Origin: Rufibacter radiotolerans
GTDB taxonomy: Bacteria; Bacteroidota; Bacteroidia; Cytophagales; Hymenobacteraceae
Reading direction: 5' to 3'
Length of the DNA: 64,000 bases
NCBI RefSeq assembly: GCF_001078055.1
Contig: NZ_CP010777.1
Span: 1,014,408 to 1,078,407, forward strand
Below are positions 25,671-36,495 of this stretch, in pieces. Below the pieces are notes generated by a model. That model was not told the DNA's origin. It saw only the letters and a program-made list of their open reading frames with translations, and did not search any database. Numbering within the stretch: the first letter of the stretch is position 1; each line of letters begins with the position of its first letter. The translations under genes were made by a program, and so were the position numbers.

Positions 25671-26873
25671 ATGAATACAAACATACAGCACCTTTTCTCC
25701 ATTACAGAAAAAGAAAGCCGAAGGATCATAGGGCTTATGTCTGGTACCTCTTTAGACGGACTAGACGTGGCGCTATGTGAGTTCCAGGGGCACGGGCTAA
25801 ATACCCAGATTACCTTACAGAAGTTTGAAACCATGCCCTACAGCCCCGACTTTAAGGAAAACGTGAAGTCTATTTTCTCAAAACGGCAGGTAGATCTGGA
25901 GAAGGTATGCCTCTTGAATGCGTTCATTGGCTCTTACCACGGCCAACTCATTTTAGAATGCCTGCATAACTGGGAGATAGACCCTTCTGAGGTAGACATA
26001 ATTGCCAGCCACGGCCAGACCATTTACCATGCGCCGGCCGCCCAGCACCACCAGCCGGGCATGCCCAACGCTACCCTGCAGATAGGAGACGGAGACCACA
26101 TAGCCGTGAAGACCGGCATTATCACCCTCAGCGATTTCCGGCAGAAGCACATTGCCGCCGGCGGCGAAGGGGCTCCTTTAGCGGTGTACGGCGATTACCT
26201 GCTGTTCTCAAAAAAAGGCCAGAACCGCATTCTCCTGAACGTGGGCGGCATCGCCAACTTCACCTTTCTGCCCGGCGACCTGGACACTAAAAAGATTTTC
26301 TCTACTGATGTGGGGCCTGGCAATACGTTGATGGATGCCTACGTGCAGCTGCATTACCCCGGTACCTATTATGACGCCAATGCGGCCATCGCTTTACAAG
26401 GCACTTACAGCCAACCGCTGTTAGCGGCCTTACTGGACCATCCTTTTTTTGAATTGCCTTTTCCTAAAACCACGGGCCCAGAGGTTTTCAACTTAGCGTA
26501 CCTGGCACAAGCGCAGGAAAAATCTAAAACACAGCATCTCTCGGTGCCAGACGTGATGGCTACCCTGAACCGGTTTTCGGCTACGGGCATCTGTGAGGCC
26601 ATTACCAAAGGCATCGCCCAGGAAAAGGACTTTGAGATTTTTGTCAGTGGCGGCGGCATGCACAACCCTCTTCTGCTGTCTACCATCAAAGAGTTGCTGG
26701 GCACCGATAAGATAAGAGATACCTCTGAGTTAGGTATTTTGCCAGACGCCAAGGAAGCCGTTTTGTTTGCCACCCTGGCCAATGAAACGCTGGTAGGAGA
26801 CCACATTGATTTTGGCTACAGTGACCGTTTGGTGCCCTCCGTGCACATGGGAAAGATCAGTTTTCCTTCCTAG
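25671..26873 (+). CDS. anmK: Anhydro-N-acetylmuramic acid kinase
   Basis: Converts 1,6-anhydro-MurNAc to MurNAc-6-phosphate in peptidoglycan recycling. The 400-residue protein has the ATP-binding GLMSGTSLDGLDVALCEF (22-39), ASHGQTIYH, GEGAPLAVYGDYLLF, RILLNVGGIANFTFLP, STDVGPGNTLMDA and the FVSGGGMHNP sugar-kinase motif. Length is normal for AnmK. It is followed 48 bp later by a SusC/SusD pair on the same strand, so the three may form an operon and the pair might import a cell-wall-derived or related sugar; this link is only positional. Confidence 0.95.
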   Translation: MNTNIQHLFSITEKESRRIIGLMSGTSLDGLDVALCEFQGHGLNTQITLQKFETMPYSPDFKENVKSIFSKRQVDLEKVCLLNAFIGSYHGQLILECLHNWEIDPSEVDIIASHGQTIYHAPAAQHHQPGMPNATLQIGDGDHIAVKTGIITLSDFRQKHIAAGGEGAPLAVYGDYLLFSKKGQNRILLNVGGIANFTFLPGDLDTKKIFSTDVGPGNTLMDAYVQLHYPGTYYDANAAIALQGTYSQPLLAALLDHPFFELPFPKTTGPEVFNLAYLAQAQEKSKTQHLSVPDVMATLNRFSATGICEAITKGIAQEKDFEIFVSGGGMHNPLLLSTIKELLGTDKIRDTSELGILPDAKEAVLFATLANETLVGDHIDFGYSDRLVPSVHMGKISFPS

Positions 26874-26921
26874 CGGTAGTGTTTTTATTTAATAAGGATT
26901 TACCAACTAAAAGTCAGCTTT

Positions 26922-29900
26922 ATGAGAAAAATTTACGCTAGAAGTAGCGCTTGTCTCCTGACAACGCTGTTTTGTGTCCTCTTGATGGCCCTGGCACCCA
27001 AGGTCTCGTTTGCGCAGAATGCCCGGTACACGGTAACGGGCTCCGTGACAGATGCCCGCACCAAGGCTCCTCTAATTGGGGTAGTGGTGAAAGTAGAGAA
27101 TAGTAATTCAGCCTCGGCAACAGATGTGACTGGTAACTATACTCTTAATCTGGCTGTACCGGCCGGCACCTACCGTCTCACCTTTTCTTACCTGGGCTAC
27201 CAGCCGCTCACACGGTCTGTAGTGCTGGGATCTACCATGGCTATTACAGAGAATGTGCAGTTAAGCGAAGACATTGTAGGGTTAGATGAAGTGGTAGTGA
27301 CCGGTACCTCAGTGGCTACCAGTAAAAAGCAACTGGGGAACGCTATCTCCACGGTTTCTGCTGAAGCTCTGGAAAACAGCGTGGCCACTTCTATTGACCA
27401 GGCCCTGGCCGGGAAAGTGGCCGGGGCGCAGATTACCCAGAACTCCGGTAACCCGGCGGGGGGCATAAGCGTGCGGTTAAGGGGAACCAGTACCGTGGTA
27501 GGCTCCGGTGACCCGCTATATATTGTAGACGGCGTCATCATCAACAACTCCTCTTCTGAACTGATAGATTTGGGAGGCTATGCGCAGAACCGTCTGGTAG
27601 ACATCAACCCCAATGATATTGAGCGCATGGAGATCATTAAGGGAGCTGCCGCGGCTGCCATCTATGGTTCCAGGGCCAGTAACGGGGTGGTGCAAATCTT
27701 TACCAAACGGGGCCGTGAAGGGAAACCCAAAGTAACCGTTTCCTCACAGTTCCGGGTGAATGAGATCCGTAAAACGCTGGATTACAATGATTACCCCTTC
27801 CGGTTTGTCAATACCACCGCCACAGATCTTACCCAGGAGCCTGTGCAGCGCTATGATTACCAGGATAAGATCTTCAGGACGGCCTACGGCACCGAGAACA
27901 ATGTGAACGTGTCTGGCGGTACGGCTACCACCCAGTATTTCCTGAGCGGGAACTACCTAAGCAACCAGGGGATCATTGACAACACAGATTTCAAAAGGGG
28001 AGGCGCCCGCCTGCGGGTAGACCAAACCATGAATGACTGGATCTCTGTCTCCCTGGGGGCCAATTACGTGCTCAGCACCAGCGCCGAGATTCCCAACGGT
28101 GGCTTAAGTGAAGCCTACGGCGCGTTGACTGGCTTTATCTTCAGCAATAACTTCATTAACCCAGAACCGGTGAACGGGGTGTACCCGTCTACCGCGCCAA
28201 CGGCCATCTTACGGAGAACTAATCCGCTGGAAGCCATTAACCGCTTTGATTTCAGGCAACGAACCAACCGGTTCATTGGTGACTTTCAGTTGAAGATGAC
28301 GCCTATCAAAAACCTGAACGTCAACTACACGCTGGGGTATGACAACGCCACCCAGATTGCCACCGGCTTTATCCCGGTCCGGAATACTACGCCATCTTAT
28401 GATGCCGGGTATTCCCGTAGGGCAGACAAGACGTCTTACTTCCTCAACAATGACCTGAACGTTTCTTACCAGACCAATTTCACAGACTGGCTGGAATCTT
28501 CTACCGGCATTGGGGCTACGGCCCAAATTGAGAAGAACTTTACCACCGGCATTACGGGTACCCAGTTAGGGCCTATTGCGCAGATTTCTACCGGTGGGGC
28601 TACGGTGGTGTCCGGGGAGGGAAGAAGTGATGTCAGTATCCTGGGGTTCTTCGCGCAGCAGACCTTTGGGTTTGGCGACCGCCTGTTCTTAACGGGGGCA
28701 GGACGCTATGACGTTTCCTCTGTGTTTGGCACTGAGAACAGATGGCAGTTTTACCCTAAGGTGAGCGGCTCTTATGTGATCTCCAATGAGAAATTCTGGG
28801 AGGGCCTGAAGGAAAAAGTGCCCATTCTTAAGTTGCGCGCCTCTTACGGGCAGTCTGGAAACCTCACCTCTATTGGCGCCTTTGACCGCTACACCAACTA
28901 TTCGCCGGTGGCCTTGCCCGGCTTGCCGGGGGTAATATCATCTACCCTGTTGGGTAACGCCGGCATTAAACCAGAAAGGCAGGTGGAAACAGAGTTTGGG
29001 GCCGATGCCAGTTTCCTGAATGGCCGTCTGGGCTTTGAGTTCTCTGTGTATAAGAAAGACGTGAAAGACCTCTTGTTATTCATTGGTCTGGCGCCGTCTT
29101 CTGGGTTTGTGAACCAATACGCCAACATAGGGACCATGACCAACAAAGGGTTTGAACTGATGCTGACCGGAGCCCCCATTCAGACGGCTAACTCAAAATG
29201 GACCTCCACCCTTATCTACTCCAGAAATAGGAATGAGATAAATAACATACCAGGTGGCGTGCTTACTTTCCCGGGTGGTTTCGGGCAGGTGGCTGCCGTG
29301 AACGGGTACCCCATTGGGGCCTTTTACGCAACCTATTTCGCGCGTAAAGAGGACGGTTCTTTGTTACTGACTCCCGCGGGCTTGCCCCAGGCAGAACGGG
29401 TGGGCCGTAACCCCGCCACTGGTCAGCCTACCGGCGCTACCAAGCCCAAGGTGATAGGCGACCCTAACCCAGACTGGACCGGTTCCTGGGTAAACGACGT
29501 GTCTGTTGGCAAAGGCTTTTCCTTTAGGGCCCAGGTGGATGCCTCTTACGGTTTTGACGTGTTCAACTTCACCCGGCGGGTGGGGGAACGTGATCTGTAT
29601 GGCGGCTTGGCCGGGTATGAGCCCGAGTTGAGGGGAGAAGTTCCCAAAGGAACCTCGGCGGCCCTGTTCGGGATCTTTGAGAACTACATTGAAGATGGCT
29701 CTTTCATCAAATTGAGAGAAGTTTCTGTCTCTTATGACTTCCAGCCGGCCTTTTTAGGAAAGGCGAATACGCGCCTGAGTTTAGCTGGCCGGAACCTCTT
29801 CTCCATTGATGATTACAGCGGGTATGACCCAGAGGTGAATGCTGCAGGTCAGACCAACGCGGTACGCGGGTTTGACTTTGTTGAGGTACCTATCCCCAGG

Positions 29901-29933
29901 ACCTACGCCCTGGGTGTAACCGTTTCCTTCTAA
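26922..29933 (+). CDS. SusC-like TonB-dependent outer-membrane transporter
   Basis: A 1003-residue TonB-dependent receptor. It has a signal peptide (MRKIYARSSACLLTTLFCVLLMALAPKVSFAQ) and a CarboxypepD_reg-like domain at about 35-125 (YTVTGSVTDARTKAPLIGVVVKV). The TonB box region and plug start at LDEVVVTGTS, with SVRLRGTSTVVGSGDPLYIVDGVIINNSS and IKGAAAAAIYGSRASNGVVQIFT; the beta-barrel ends YALGVTVSF. It imports a glycan or other large substrate with the SusD partner immediately downstream. The substrate is unknown; anmK upstream is the only hint. Confidence 0.93.
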   Translation: MRKIYARSSACLLTTLFCVLLMALAPKVSFAQNARYTVTGSVTDARTKAPLIGVVVKVENSNSASATDVTGNYTLNLAVPAGTYRLTFSYLGYQPLTRSVVLGSTMAITENVQLSEDIVGLDEVVVTGTSVATSKKQLGNAISTVSAEALENSVATSIDQALAGKVAGAQITQNSGNPAGGISVRLRGTSTVVGSGDPLYIVDGVIINNSSSELIDLGGYAQNRLVDINPNDIERMEIIKGAAAAAIYGSRASNGVVQIFTKRGREGKPKVTVSSQFRVNEIRKTLDYNDYPFRFVNTTATDLTQEPVQRYDYQDKIFRTAYGTENNVNVSGGTATTQYFLSGNYLSNQGIIDNTDFKRGGARLRVDQTMNDWISVSLGANYVLSTSAEIPNGGLSEAYGALTGFIFSNNFINPEPVNGVYPSTAPTAILRRTNPLEAINRFDFRQRTNRFIGDFQLKMTPIKNLNVNYTLGYDNATQIATGFIPVRNTTPSYDAGYSRRADKTSYFLNNDLNVSYQTNFTDWLESSTGIGATAQIEKNFTTGITGTQLGPIAQISTGGATVVSGEGRSDVSILGFFAQQTFGFGDRLFLTGAGRYDVSSVFGTENRWQFYPKVSGSYVISNEKFWEGLKEKVPILKLRASYGQSGNLTSIGAFDRYTNYSPVALPGLPGVISSTLLGNAGIKPERQVETEFGADASFLNGRLGFEFSVYKKDVKDLLLFIGLAPSSGFVNQYANIGTMTNKGFELMLTGAPIQTANSKWTSTLIYSRNRNEINNIPGGVLTFPGGFGQVAAVNGYPIGAFYATYFARKEDGSLLLTPAGLPQAERVGRNPATGQPTGATKPKVIGDPNPDWTGSWVNDVSVGKGFSFRAQVDASYGFDVFNFTRRVGERDLYGGLAGYEPELRGEVPKGTSAALFGIFENYIEDGSFIKLREVSVSYDFQPAFLGKANTRLSLAGRNLFSIDDYSGYDPEVNAAGQTNAVRGFDFVEVPIPRTYALGVTVSF

Positions 29934-29948
29934 TCTGTTTTACTTCAA

Positions 29949-31277
29949 ATGACTGTTCCTATGAGACATATAACATCTTTTTTGAAAATAAGCGCGCTCT
30001 CCGCGGGTCTGCTAATGACCAGCAGTTGCGAGCTAGACATAGCCAACCCCAACGCCGCCAGTGACCTGGAAGTCCTTACCTCCAGAGATGGCATCATTTC
30101 TTTGAGCGTGGGCCTGCGGCAATTCTACTCCACCTCTGGGGTAGAAGCGGCTTACCTGTACACTGGCGTGACCGGCCGTGAAATGAAAGGCGTGGCCACC
30201 TTTACCAACGTGCTGGAACTGGAAGCCGGAGGCACTGCCTTGCCTACGTTCAATGGCAATATTCTGGGCTTGTGGTCCAGAATGCAGCGCACCATGAGCA
30301 TGAGTGAGCAGATCCTTGAAAACGCCCCTAAGATTTCTACCTTAACCGGGGGGACCCTTAGCGGTATTCTGGCACACGCCCACTTATTTAACGCAATGGC
30401 CCTGGGTACCCTGGCTACCTCTTTTGAGCAGGCCAACACCCAAACCAGCAAAACGGGCAATGTCACCTTCAAGCCACGGGCCGAAGTGCTGGCCGCGGCC
30501 ATTGCGCACCTGGACGAGGCCATTGCCCTGGTAAACGCCAACCCCATTTCTCCGGAGTTTGTCTCTCTGGTAGCGGGCCCCGCCTTAAACCTGAAGAATG
30601 CGCTCTATGCCATGAATGCGCGGTACAACCTGTACGCCGGAAACTATGCGGCTGCCCTGGCCAACGCCAACCTGGTAGACCCGACCGTGAAATCTGAGTA
30701 CGTCTACAGCACCCTGAGCGTGAACCCCATCTACAACACGGTTTTCATTCTAGGCTACTACCGGCCCCGTGACAAGTTTGGTCTTCCCGCCGGTTTGTTT
30801 GAGGAAGGCGATGCCCGCTATCCTTTCTACATGACAGATCCAAGTGCGGTGGTCAACGGAGACCCGGTAAAAACCTTGAAAGGATTCTTCAACACCCAGA
30901 CGGCCAACATTCCGGTTTTCCTGACAGATGAGATCAAGTTGATAAAAGCCGAGGCCATTTTAAGGAGCAACGGGTCTTTGACAGAGGCGCTGGCCCAGAT
31001 CAACCAGGTGAGAACCCAGACGTCTGGAGACCCCTTCGGCGTTCATGCCGCCTTGCCTCCTTACACGGGTGCCATCACCCGAGAAGATTTATTACTGGAA
31101 GTATACAAACAACGTTCCGCTGAAATGTACCTGAGTGGTCAGAAATGGGAAGACAGCCGCCGGTTCAACCGCCCAGCCCCTCCAGGCAACTTAACGGAGC
31201 GGAACAGGAACTTCTACCCGTACCCAGATCAGGAACGAATCAACAACCCCAATACCCCACCTGATCCAGCTATCTAA
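29949..31277 (+). CDS. SusD/RagB-like surface lipoprotein
   Basis: Partner of the SusC protein 15 bp upstream. The 442-residue lipoprotein (signal with LLMTSSC lipobox; either ATG at 29949 or 29961 may be the start) is shorter than the pectin-locus SusD. SusD features are LTSRDGIISLSVGLRQFYS, helical TPR-like units (LKNALYAMNARYNLYAGNYAAALANANLV), LTDEIKLIKAEAILRSNG and the C-terminal YKQRSAEMYLSGQKWEDSRRFNRP. It would bind the substrate as a lid on SusC. A strong terminator (31282-31315) follows. Confidence 0.9.
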   Translation: MTVPMRHITSFLKISALSAGLLMTSSCELDIANPNAASDLEVLTSRDGIISLSVGLRQFYSTSGVEAAYLYTGVTGREMKGVATFTNVLELEAGGTALPTFNGNILGLWSRMQRTMSMSEQILENAPKISTLTGGTLSGILAHAHLFNAMALGTLATSFEQANTQTSKTGNVTFKPRAEVLAAAIAHLDEAIALVNANPISPEFVSLVAGPALNLKNALYAMNARYNLYAGNYAAALANANLVDPTVKSEYVYSTLSVNPIYNTVFILGYYRPRDKFGLPAGLFEEGDARYPFYMTDPSAVVNGDPVKTLKGFFNTQTANIPVFLTDEIKLIKAEAILRSNGSLTEALAQINQVRTQTSGDPFGVHAALPPYTGAITREDLLLEVYKQRSAEMYLSGQKWEDSRRFNRPAPPGNLTERNRNFYPYPDQERINNPNTPPDPAI

Positions 31278-31281
31278 AACC

Positions 31282-31315
31282 AAAAAGGCGACCTTCTACA
31301 GAGGTCGCCTTTTTT
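31282..31315 (+). terminator. Rho-independent terminator after SusD
   Basis: AAAAAGGCGACCT (31282-31294) pairs with AGGTCGCCTTTTT (31302-31315), loop of 7, followed by Ts. It is 5 bp after the SusD stop. A second hairpin, AAAGCGTTTCGGG...CCCGAAACGCTTT (31329-31374), terminates the convergent gene. Confidence 0.9.
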
Positions 31316-31328
31316 GCTTATTAATATA

Positions 31329-31374
31329 AAAGCGTTTCGGGCCTGTTTTCTGAAAAACAGTCCCGAAACGCTTT
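31329..31374. terminator. Hairpin between SusD and the pseudouridine synthase, CCTGTTTT family
   Basis: Outer arms AAAGCGTTTCGGG and CCCGAAACGCTTT with inner CTGTTTT/AAAACAG pair over about 20 bp with one mismatch. It lies 25 bp downstream of the stop of the minus-strand gene at 31399 and probably terminates it. Confidence 0.75.
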
Positions 31375-31398
31375 TGATAAACCAACGGAATTGAGGGC

Positions 31399-32592
31399 TT
31401 ATTTCCGGCCCTTGCCTCTGGTGCCGGCGGTGCGCTTGGTCTTCTGGTCCGCGGCTGGTCTGGCGGTTCTGCCGCCGGCGGCTGGTTTAGCTGGCCGGGT
31501 ACCGGCGCTTTTGGCGGTTCTGCCTGCCGGGGCAGCGCCTTTAGGAGACCTATCGGTTTTGTTGGAGGTGTGCTCAGACTTGGTCTTCAGGTTTTTGCCG
31601 CCAGACGGTTTGCTTTTGCGCGTGGGCCTGCTGGTGACCGCCCCATACTCCACAGATTCCGTCTTAGGGCTTCTTTCTGATTTGGCCTTGGTATTGCGGG
31701 GACCTGAGGTGCTGCGTGGGCCAGAGGAAACGCTGCGCGGAGGGGCGCTTTTCACCTGGTGCACCTTCACGCCAAACTCCTCCTCAGACAGCAGATTTTC
31801 GTATTCCTCGTCGGCGGTTTTCTTTTCAGGTTTGGCGGTTTTGCGGCCCACTGAGGCGTCTTCGGTTTTAGAGGAACCTGCCACCAGTTGGTTTATGGAT
31901 TTGATTTCCTCCAGGGTAAGGTAACGCCAGTGGCCGGCCGGCAGATCGCCTAATTTCACGGTCATAATGCGCACGCGCTTCAGCTTCTCCACCTTGTAGC
32001 CTAAGGCTTCGCACATGCGCCTGATCTGGCGGTTCAGTCCCTGGGTCAAGATAATCCGGAACACCTTATGGCCTTGCTGCTGCACAAAGCACTCTTTGGT
32101 CATGCCCTCAAACAAAGGCACGCCGCTGCCCATTTTCTTGATGAACTCCTCCGTAATGGGTTTGTCTACCATCACCACGTATTCCTTCTCGTGGTTGTTA
32201 TCAGCGCGCAGGATCTTGTTGACAATGTCGCCGTCGTTGGTCAGGAAGATAAGGCCTTCAGAGGCGTTGTCCAGGCGCCCAATAGGGAAGATACGCTTGG
32301 GGAAGCCAATGAAGTCAATGATGTTCTTTTTGTCCTTGCTATCGGTGGTGGTGGTGATACCGGTAGGTTTGTTGAAGGCAATGTAGATAGGCCGGTCGGT
32401 GGCTTTCTTGGCTTTTACCTGCTCACCGTCTACGGCTACCTTATCGCCAGCCTTTACGGTGGCGCCTTTCTTGGCGTCTTTGCCATTGATGGTTACGCGG
32501 CCCTCTTCAATGTATTGGTCGGCCTCGCGGCGCGAGCAGAAGCCCGAGTCGCTGATGAATTTATTGAGCCGTATGGTGGTGTCTGTTGACAT
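31399..32592 (-). CDS. rluF: RluF-like 23S rRNA pseudouridine synthase with long basic tail
   Basis: Residues 1-60 form an S4 RNA-binding domain (IRLNKFISDSGFCSRREADQYIEEGRVTINGK). Residues 65-240 form an RsuA/RluB/E/F-type catalytic domain with D108 in GRLDNASEGLIFLTNDGD and QGLNRQIRRMCEALGYKV. This order and the motifs match RluF, which modifies U2604 in helix 88 of E. coli 23S rRNA; the target here is by analogy. Residues about 245-397 are a low-complexity, Lys/Arg/Pro/Ser-rich tail, absent from the E. coli enzyme as I recall it, which could bind RNA or ribosomes. Confidence 0.88.
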   Translation of the reverse strand: MSTDTTIRLNKFISDSGFCSRREADQYIEEGRVTINGKDAKKGATVKAGDKVAVDGEQVKAKKATDRPIYIAFNKPTGITTTTDSKDKKNIIDFIGFPKRIFPIGRLDNASEGLIFLTNDGDIVNKILRADNNHEKEYVVMVDKPITEEFIKKMGSGVPLFEGMTKECFVQQQGHKVFRIILTQGLNRQIRRMCEALGYKVEKLKRVRIMTVKLGDLPAGHWRYLTLEEIKSINQLVAGSSKTEDASVGRKTAKPEKKTADEEYENLLSEEEFGVKVHQVKSAPPRSVSSGPRSTSGPRNTKAKSERSPKTESVEYGAVTSRPTRKSKPSGGKNLKTKSEHTSNKTDRSPKGAAPAGRTAKSAGTRPAKPAAGGRTARPAADQKTKRTAGTRGKGRK

Positions 32593-32767
32593 GAATGCAA
32601 TGGGTGAATGAATGATGGATTAATTGAAGCTAGGAGAAAAGGAGGGCATGGCCCTATCTCTCTTTCTATGGCTGCCGGGTTAGCAATATGTACGTTTCCT
32701 GACTGGGAAAGATAGATGGTGAGATGCCGTGGTAGAGGTTGTCAGGCGCTCCCGGTAAGAGGCTGTT

Positions 32768-32983
32768 TTACTTAAAGGTTTTCAGGTACAGGTCTTCCAC
32801 CTTCTTGCGGGCCCAGTCGGTCTTGCGCAAAAACGTGAGGCTGGACTTAACGCTGGGGTTAGAGTTAAAGCTGTTGATGTTGATGCGGGCCCCCAGGCCA
32901 TCCCAGCCGTAGTGGTCCACCAACTGTACCAGAATCATCTCCAGTGTTTTGCCGTGCAACGGGTTGTTTTTCTGCTCTTCCAT
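32768..32983 (-). CDS. VF530 family (DUF2132) DNA-binding protein
   Basis: A 71-residue protein recognisable as DUF2132/VF530: [33 protein letters not shown] and [25 protein letters not shown]. The family is a small helical fold proposed to bind DNA. It is monocistronic, with 175 bp of AT-rich DNA separating it from the rluF start. The start at 32983 matches the family's short N-terminus. Confidence 0.88.
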   Translation of the reverse strand: MEEQKNNPLHGKTLEMILVQLVDHYGWDGLGARININSFNSNPSVKSSLTFLRKTDWARKKVEDLYLKTFK

Positions 32984-33229
32984 AGTTCCGGGGCAAAGTT
33001 AGTCTTTCTGCACGAGTTTTACGCAGCCCGGGCGGCCTGGAAGAAGATTAGCCATGGTTTAGTCCTGTTTTAGCAAAAACGGCCTCAAAACGTCAGGCAG
33101 ATTTGGGGAAAAGCGGCATCTCAGGGAAAATAAATTTTACTAACTTCCAGAAGTTTTAGCCCGCTGCGCGAAAGAAGACGCCATGTGCTTGGCCGGAGAG
33201 GAGGGCAGAAGAGACGTAAATTTCTAGAT

Positions 33230-34942
<1,713 letters not shown>

Positions 34943-34946
34943 GAAA

Positions 34947-34998
34947 TGAGTGAGTGAGTGAGTGAGTGAGTGAGTGAGTGAGTGAGTGAGTGAGTGAG
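34947..34998. repeat. TGAG tetranucleotide microsatellite, 13 uninterrupted units
   Basis: Thirteen TGAG units run from 34947 to 34998, starting 4 bases after the hutU stop codon. Tetranucleotide tracts of this length are prone to slippage. It is non-coding here and would change only the hutU-hutI spacing. Confidence 0.95.
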
Positions 34999-35010
34999 GC
35001 AATCCTCTCT

Positions 35011-35101
35011 TTGTCATCCTGGAAGGATCTTGGCAGCGAACGGTAAGGACATTAATTACCCGCTACTGCCGTTCGCCCACAAGGTCCTTTTAGGATGACA
35101 A
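35011..35101. repeat. GTCATCCT-family element in inverted arrangement
   Basis: TTGTCATCCT (35011-35020) and AGGATGACAA (35092-35101) are the ends of an imperfect inverted repeat whose arms also share GGAAGGATCTTG / CAAGGTCCTTTT and GCGAACGGTA / TGCCGTTCGC. The right half, read in reverse, matches 7300-7342 in the leuA-leuC gap over about 40 bp. Dispersed non-coding repeat; a role as terminator or mRNA processing site is possible. Confidence 0.65.
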
Positions 35102-35220
35102 AAGAAAAAATGCATAGAATAAATAAGTCTGCGTGCAGGCACAAGGGGACGCTTGTGCCATGCATTAAAAGATAAAAACGCAAACCAGTTCTCAAGTAGT
35201 AACTCCAATTTAGAGCAAAA

Positions 35221-36495
35221 ATGCATACTCTCCTCGGCCCCTTCACCCAAGTCCTCACCATGGCTAACCTTCCGTTGGCCGGGCCAATAGCCGATGACCA
35301 ACTGGAGGTGCTGGAAAATGCGGGTGTCCTGGTGCAGGGGGAAAAGATAGTGCAGATTGGCAACTACCAAGACTTGCTGAATGCCCCTGAATCCAGCACC
35401 TATGTGCTCCACAAAATAGAGGAGCCCATGGTGCTTATGCCGGGCTTTATAGATGCCCACTCGCATATTTGCTTCGCGGGCTCCCGGGCCGGTGACTATG
35501 CCTTGCGGGTAGCCGGCAAAAGTTACCTGGAGATTGCCCGCAGCGGGGGAGGAATACTGGATTCTGTAAGAAAAACCAGGGCTGCTTCTTTAGAGGAATT
35601 GACTACCCTGCTGAACCAACGCTGTGACCGGCACCTTTCTGAAGGCGTGACTACCTGTGAGGTGAAAAGCGGCTACGGCCTAACCGTGGAAGCCGAGCTG
35701 AAAATGCTGGAGGCCATCAAGCAGGTTGACCAGAGCCACCCCCTGGATTTAATCCCCACCTGTCTGGCTGCCCACATGTGCCCCCCTGAATTTACCGATA
35801 CCAAAGAATACCTGAACACTGTGCTGGAGCAACTGCTGCCGCAAGTGAAAGAACGCCAGCTGGCCCAGCGCGTGGATATTTTCATTGAAGACACCGCCTT
35901 TTCAGAAGCAGAAGCCCTGGACTATTTGCAGTCGGCGCAGACCTTGGGGTTTGAGGTGACGGTACATGCCGACCAGTTCTCAACCGGAGGTAGCAAGGTG
36001 GCAGCCGCCGTTCATGCTGCCAGCGCCGACCATTTGGAGGCCAGCGGTCCGGAAGAGATTACCTTGTTGCGAGAGGCTGGGGTAGTGGCCACGGTCTTGC
36101 CAGGGGCTTCGCTGGGGCTGGGCATGGCCTTCGCCCCGGCGCGGCAGATGCTGGACGGGGGACTGTGCGTGGCCATCGCTTCGGATTGGAACCCCGGGTC
36201 CGCGCCCATGGGCGATCTGCTGCTGCAGGCGGCGGTACTGGGCGCTTCGCAAAAGCTGACCACCGCAGAAACCCTGGCCGGAATCACCTCCAGAGCTGCT
36301 CATGCCCTTCGCCTGCCAGACCGCGGTACGTTGTCCCCGGGAATGCTGGCAGATATGATTGCCTTTTCCACGCATAACTATCAGGAGATCCTTTATCAGC
36401 AGGGTAAATTGAAGCCTGCCCGCATTTATAAGCGTGGCAAGGTCCTCTCACCAGGCTCACTTAAGACACCTTTAACCAGGCAAACCAATGTATAA
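35221..36495 (+). CDS. hutI: Imidazolonepropionase
   Basis: Hydrolyses imidazolone-5-propionate to N-formimidoyl-glutamate. The 424-residue amidohydrolase shows the metal motif PGFIDAHSHICFAGSRAGDY, the substrate region RKTRAASLEELTTLLNQR, EVKSGYGLTVEAELKML, HADQFSTGGSKVAAAVHA and the catalytic Asp in IASDWNPGSAP. An ATG at 35221 starts the gene. Its stop overlaps the start of hutG by 8 bp, indicating coupling. Confidence 0.95.
   Translation: MHTLLGPFTQVLTMANLPLAGPIADDQLEVLENAGVLVQGEKIVQIGNYQDLLNAPESSTYVLHKIEEPMVLMPGFIDAHSHICFAGSRAGDYALRVAGKSYLEIARSGGGILDSVRKTRAASLEELTTLLNQRCDRHLSEGVTTCEVKSGYGLTVEAELKMLEAIKQVDQSHPLDLIPTCLAAHMCPPEFTDTKEYLNTVLEQLLPQVKERQLAQRVDIFIEDTAFSEAEALDYLQSAQTLGFEVTVHADQFSTGGSKVAAAVHAASADHLEASGPEEITLLREAGVVATVLPGASLGLGMAFAPARQMLDGGLCVAIASDWNPGSAPMGDLLLQAAVLGASQKLTTAETLAGITSRAAHALRLPDRGTLSPGMLADMIAFSTHNYQEILYQQGKLKPARIYKRGKVLSPGSLKTPLTRQTNV

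Noticed and set aside
33185..33229. Upstream ATG for hutU adding 15 residues
   Set aside because: The added basic residues are unlike the family and the ATG at 33230 fits the usual N-terminus.
34947..34998. TGAG array as a possible CRISPR or iteron
   Set aside because: Pure tetranucleotide repeat without spacers; a microsatellite. No CRISPR-like array was seen anywhere in the window.
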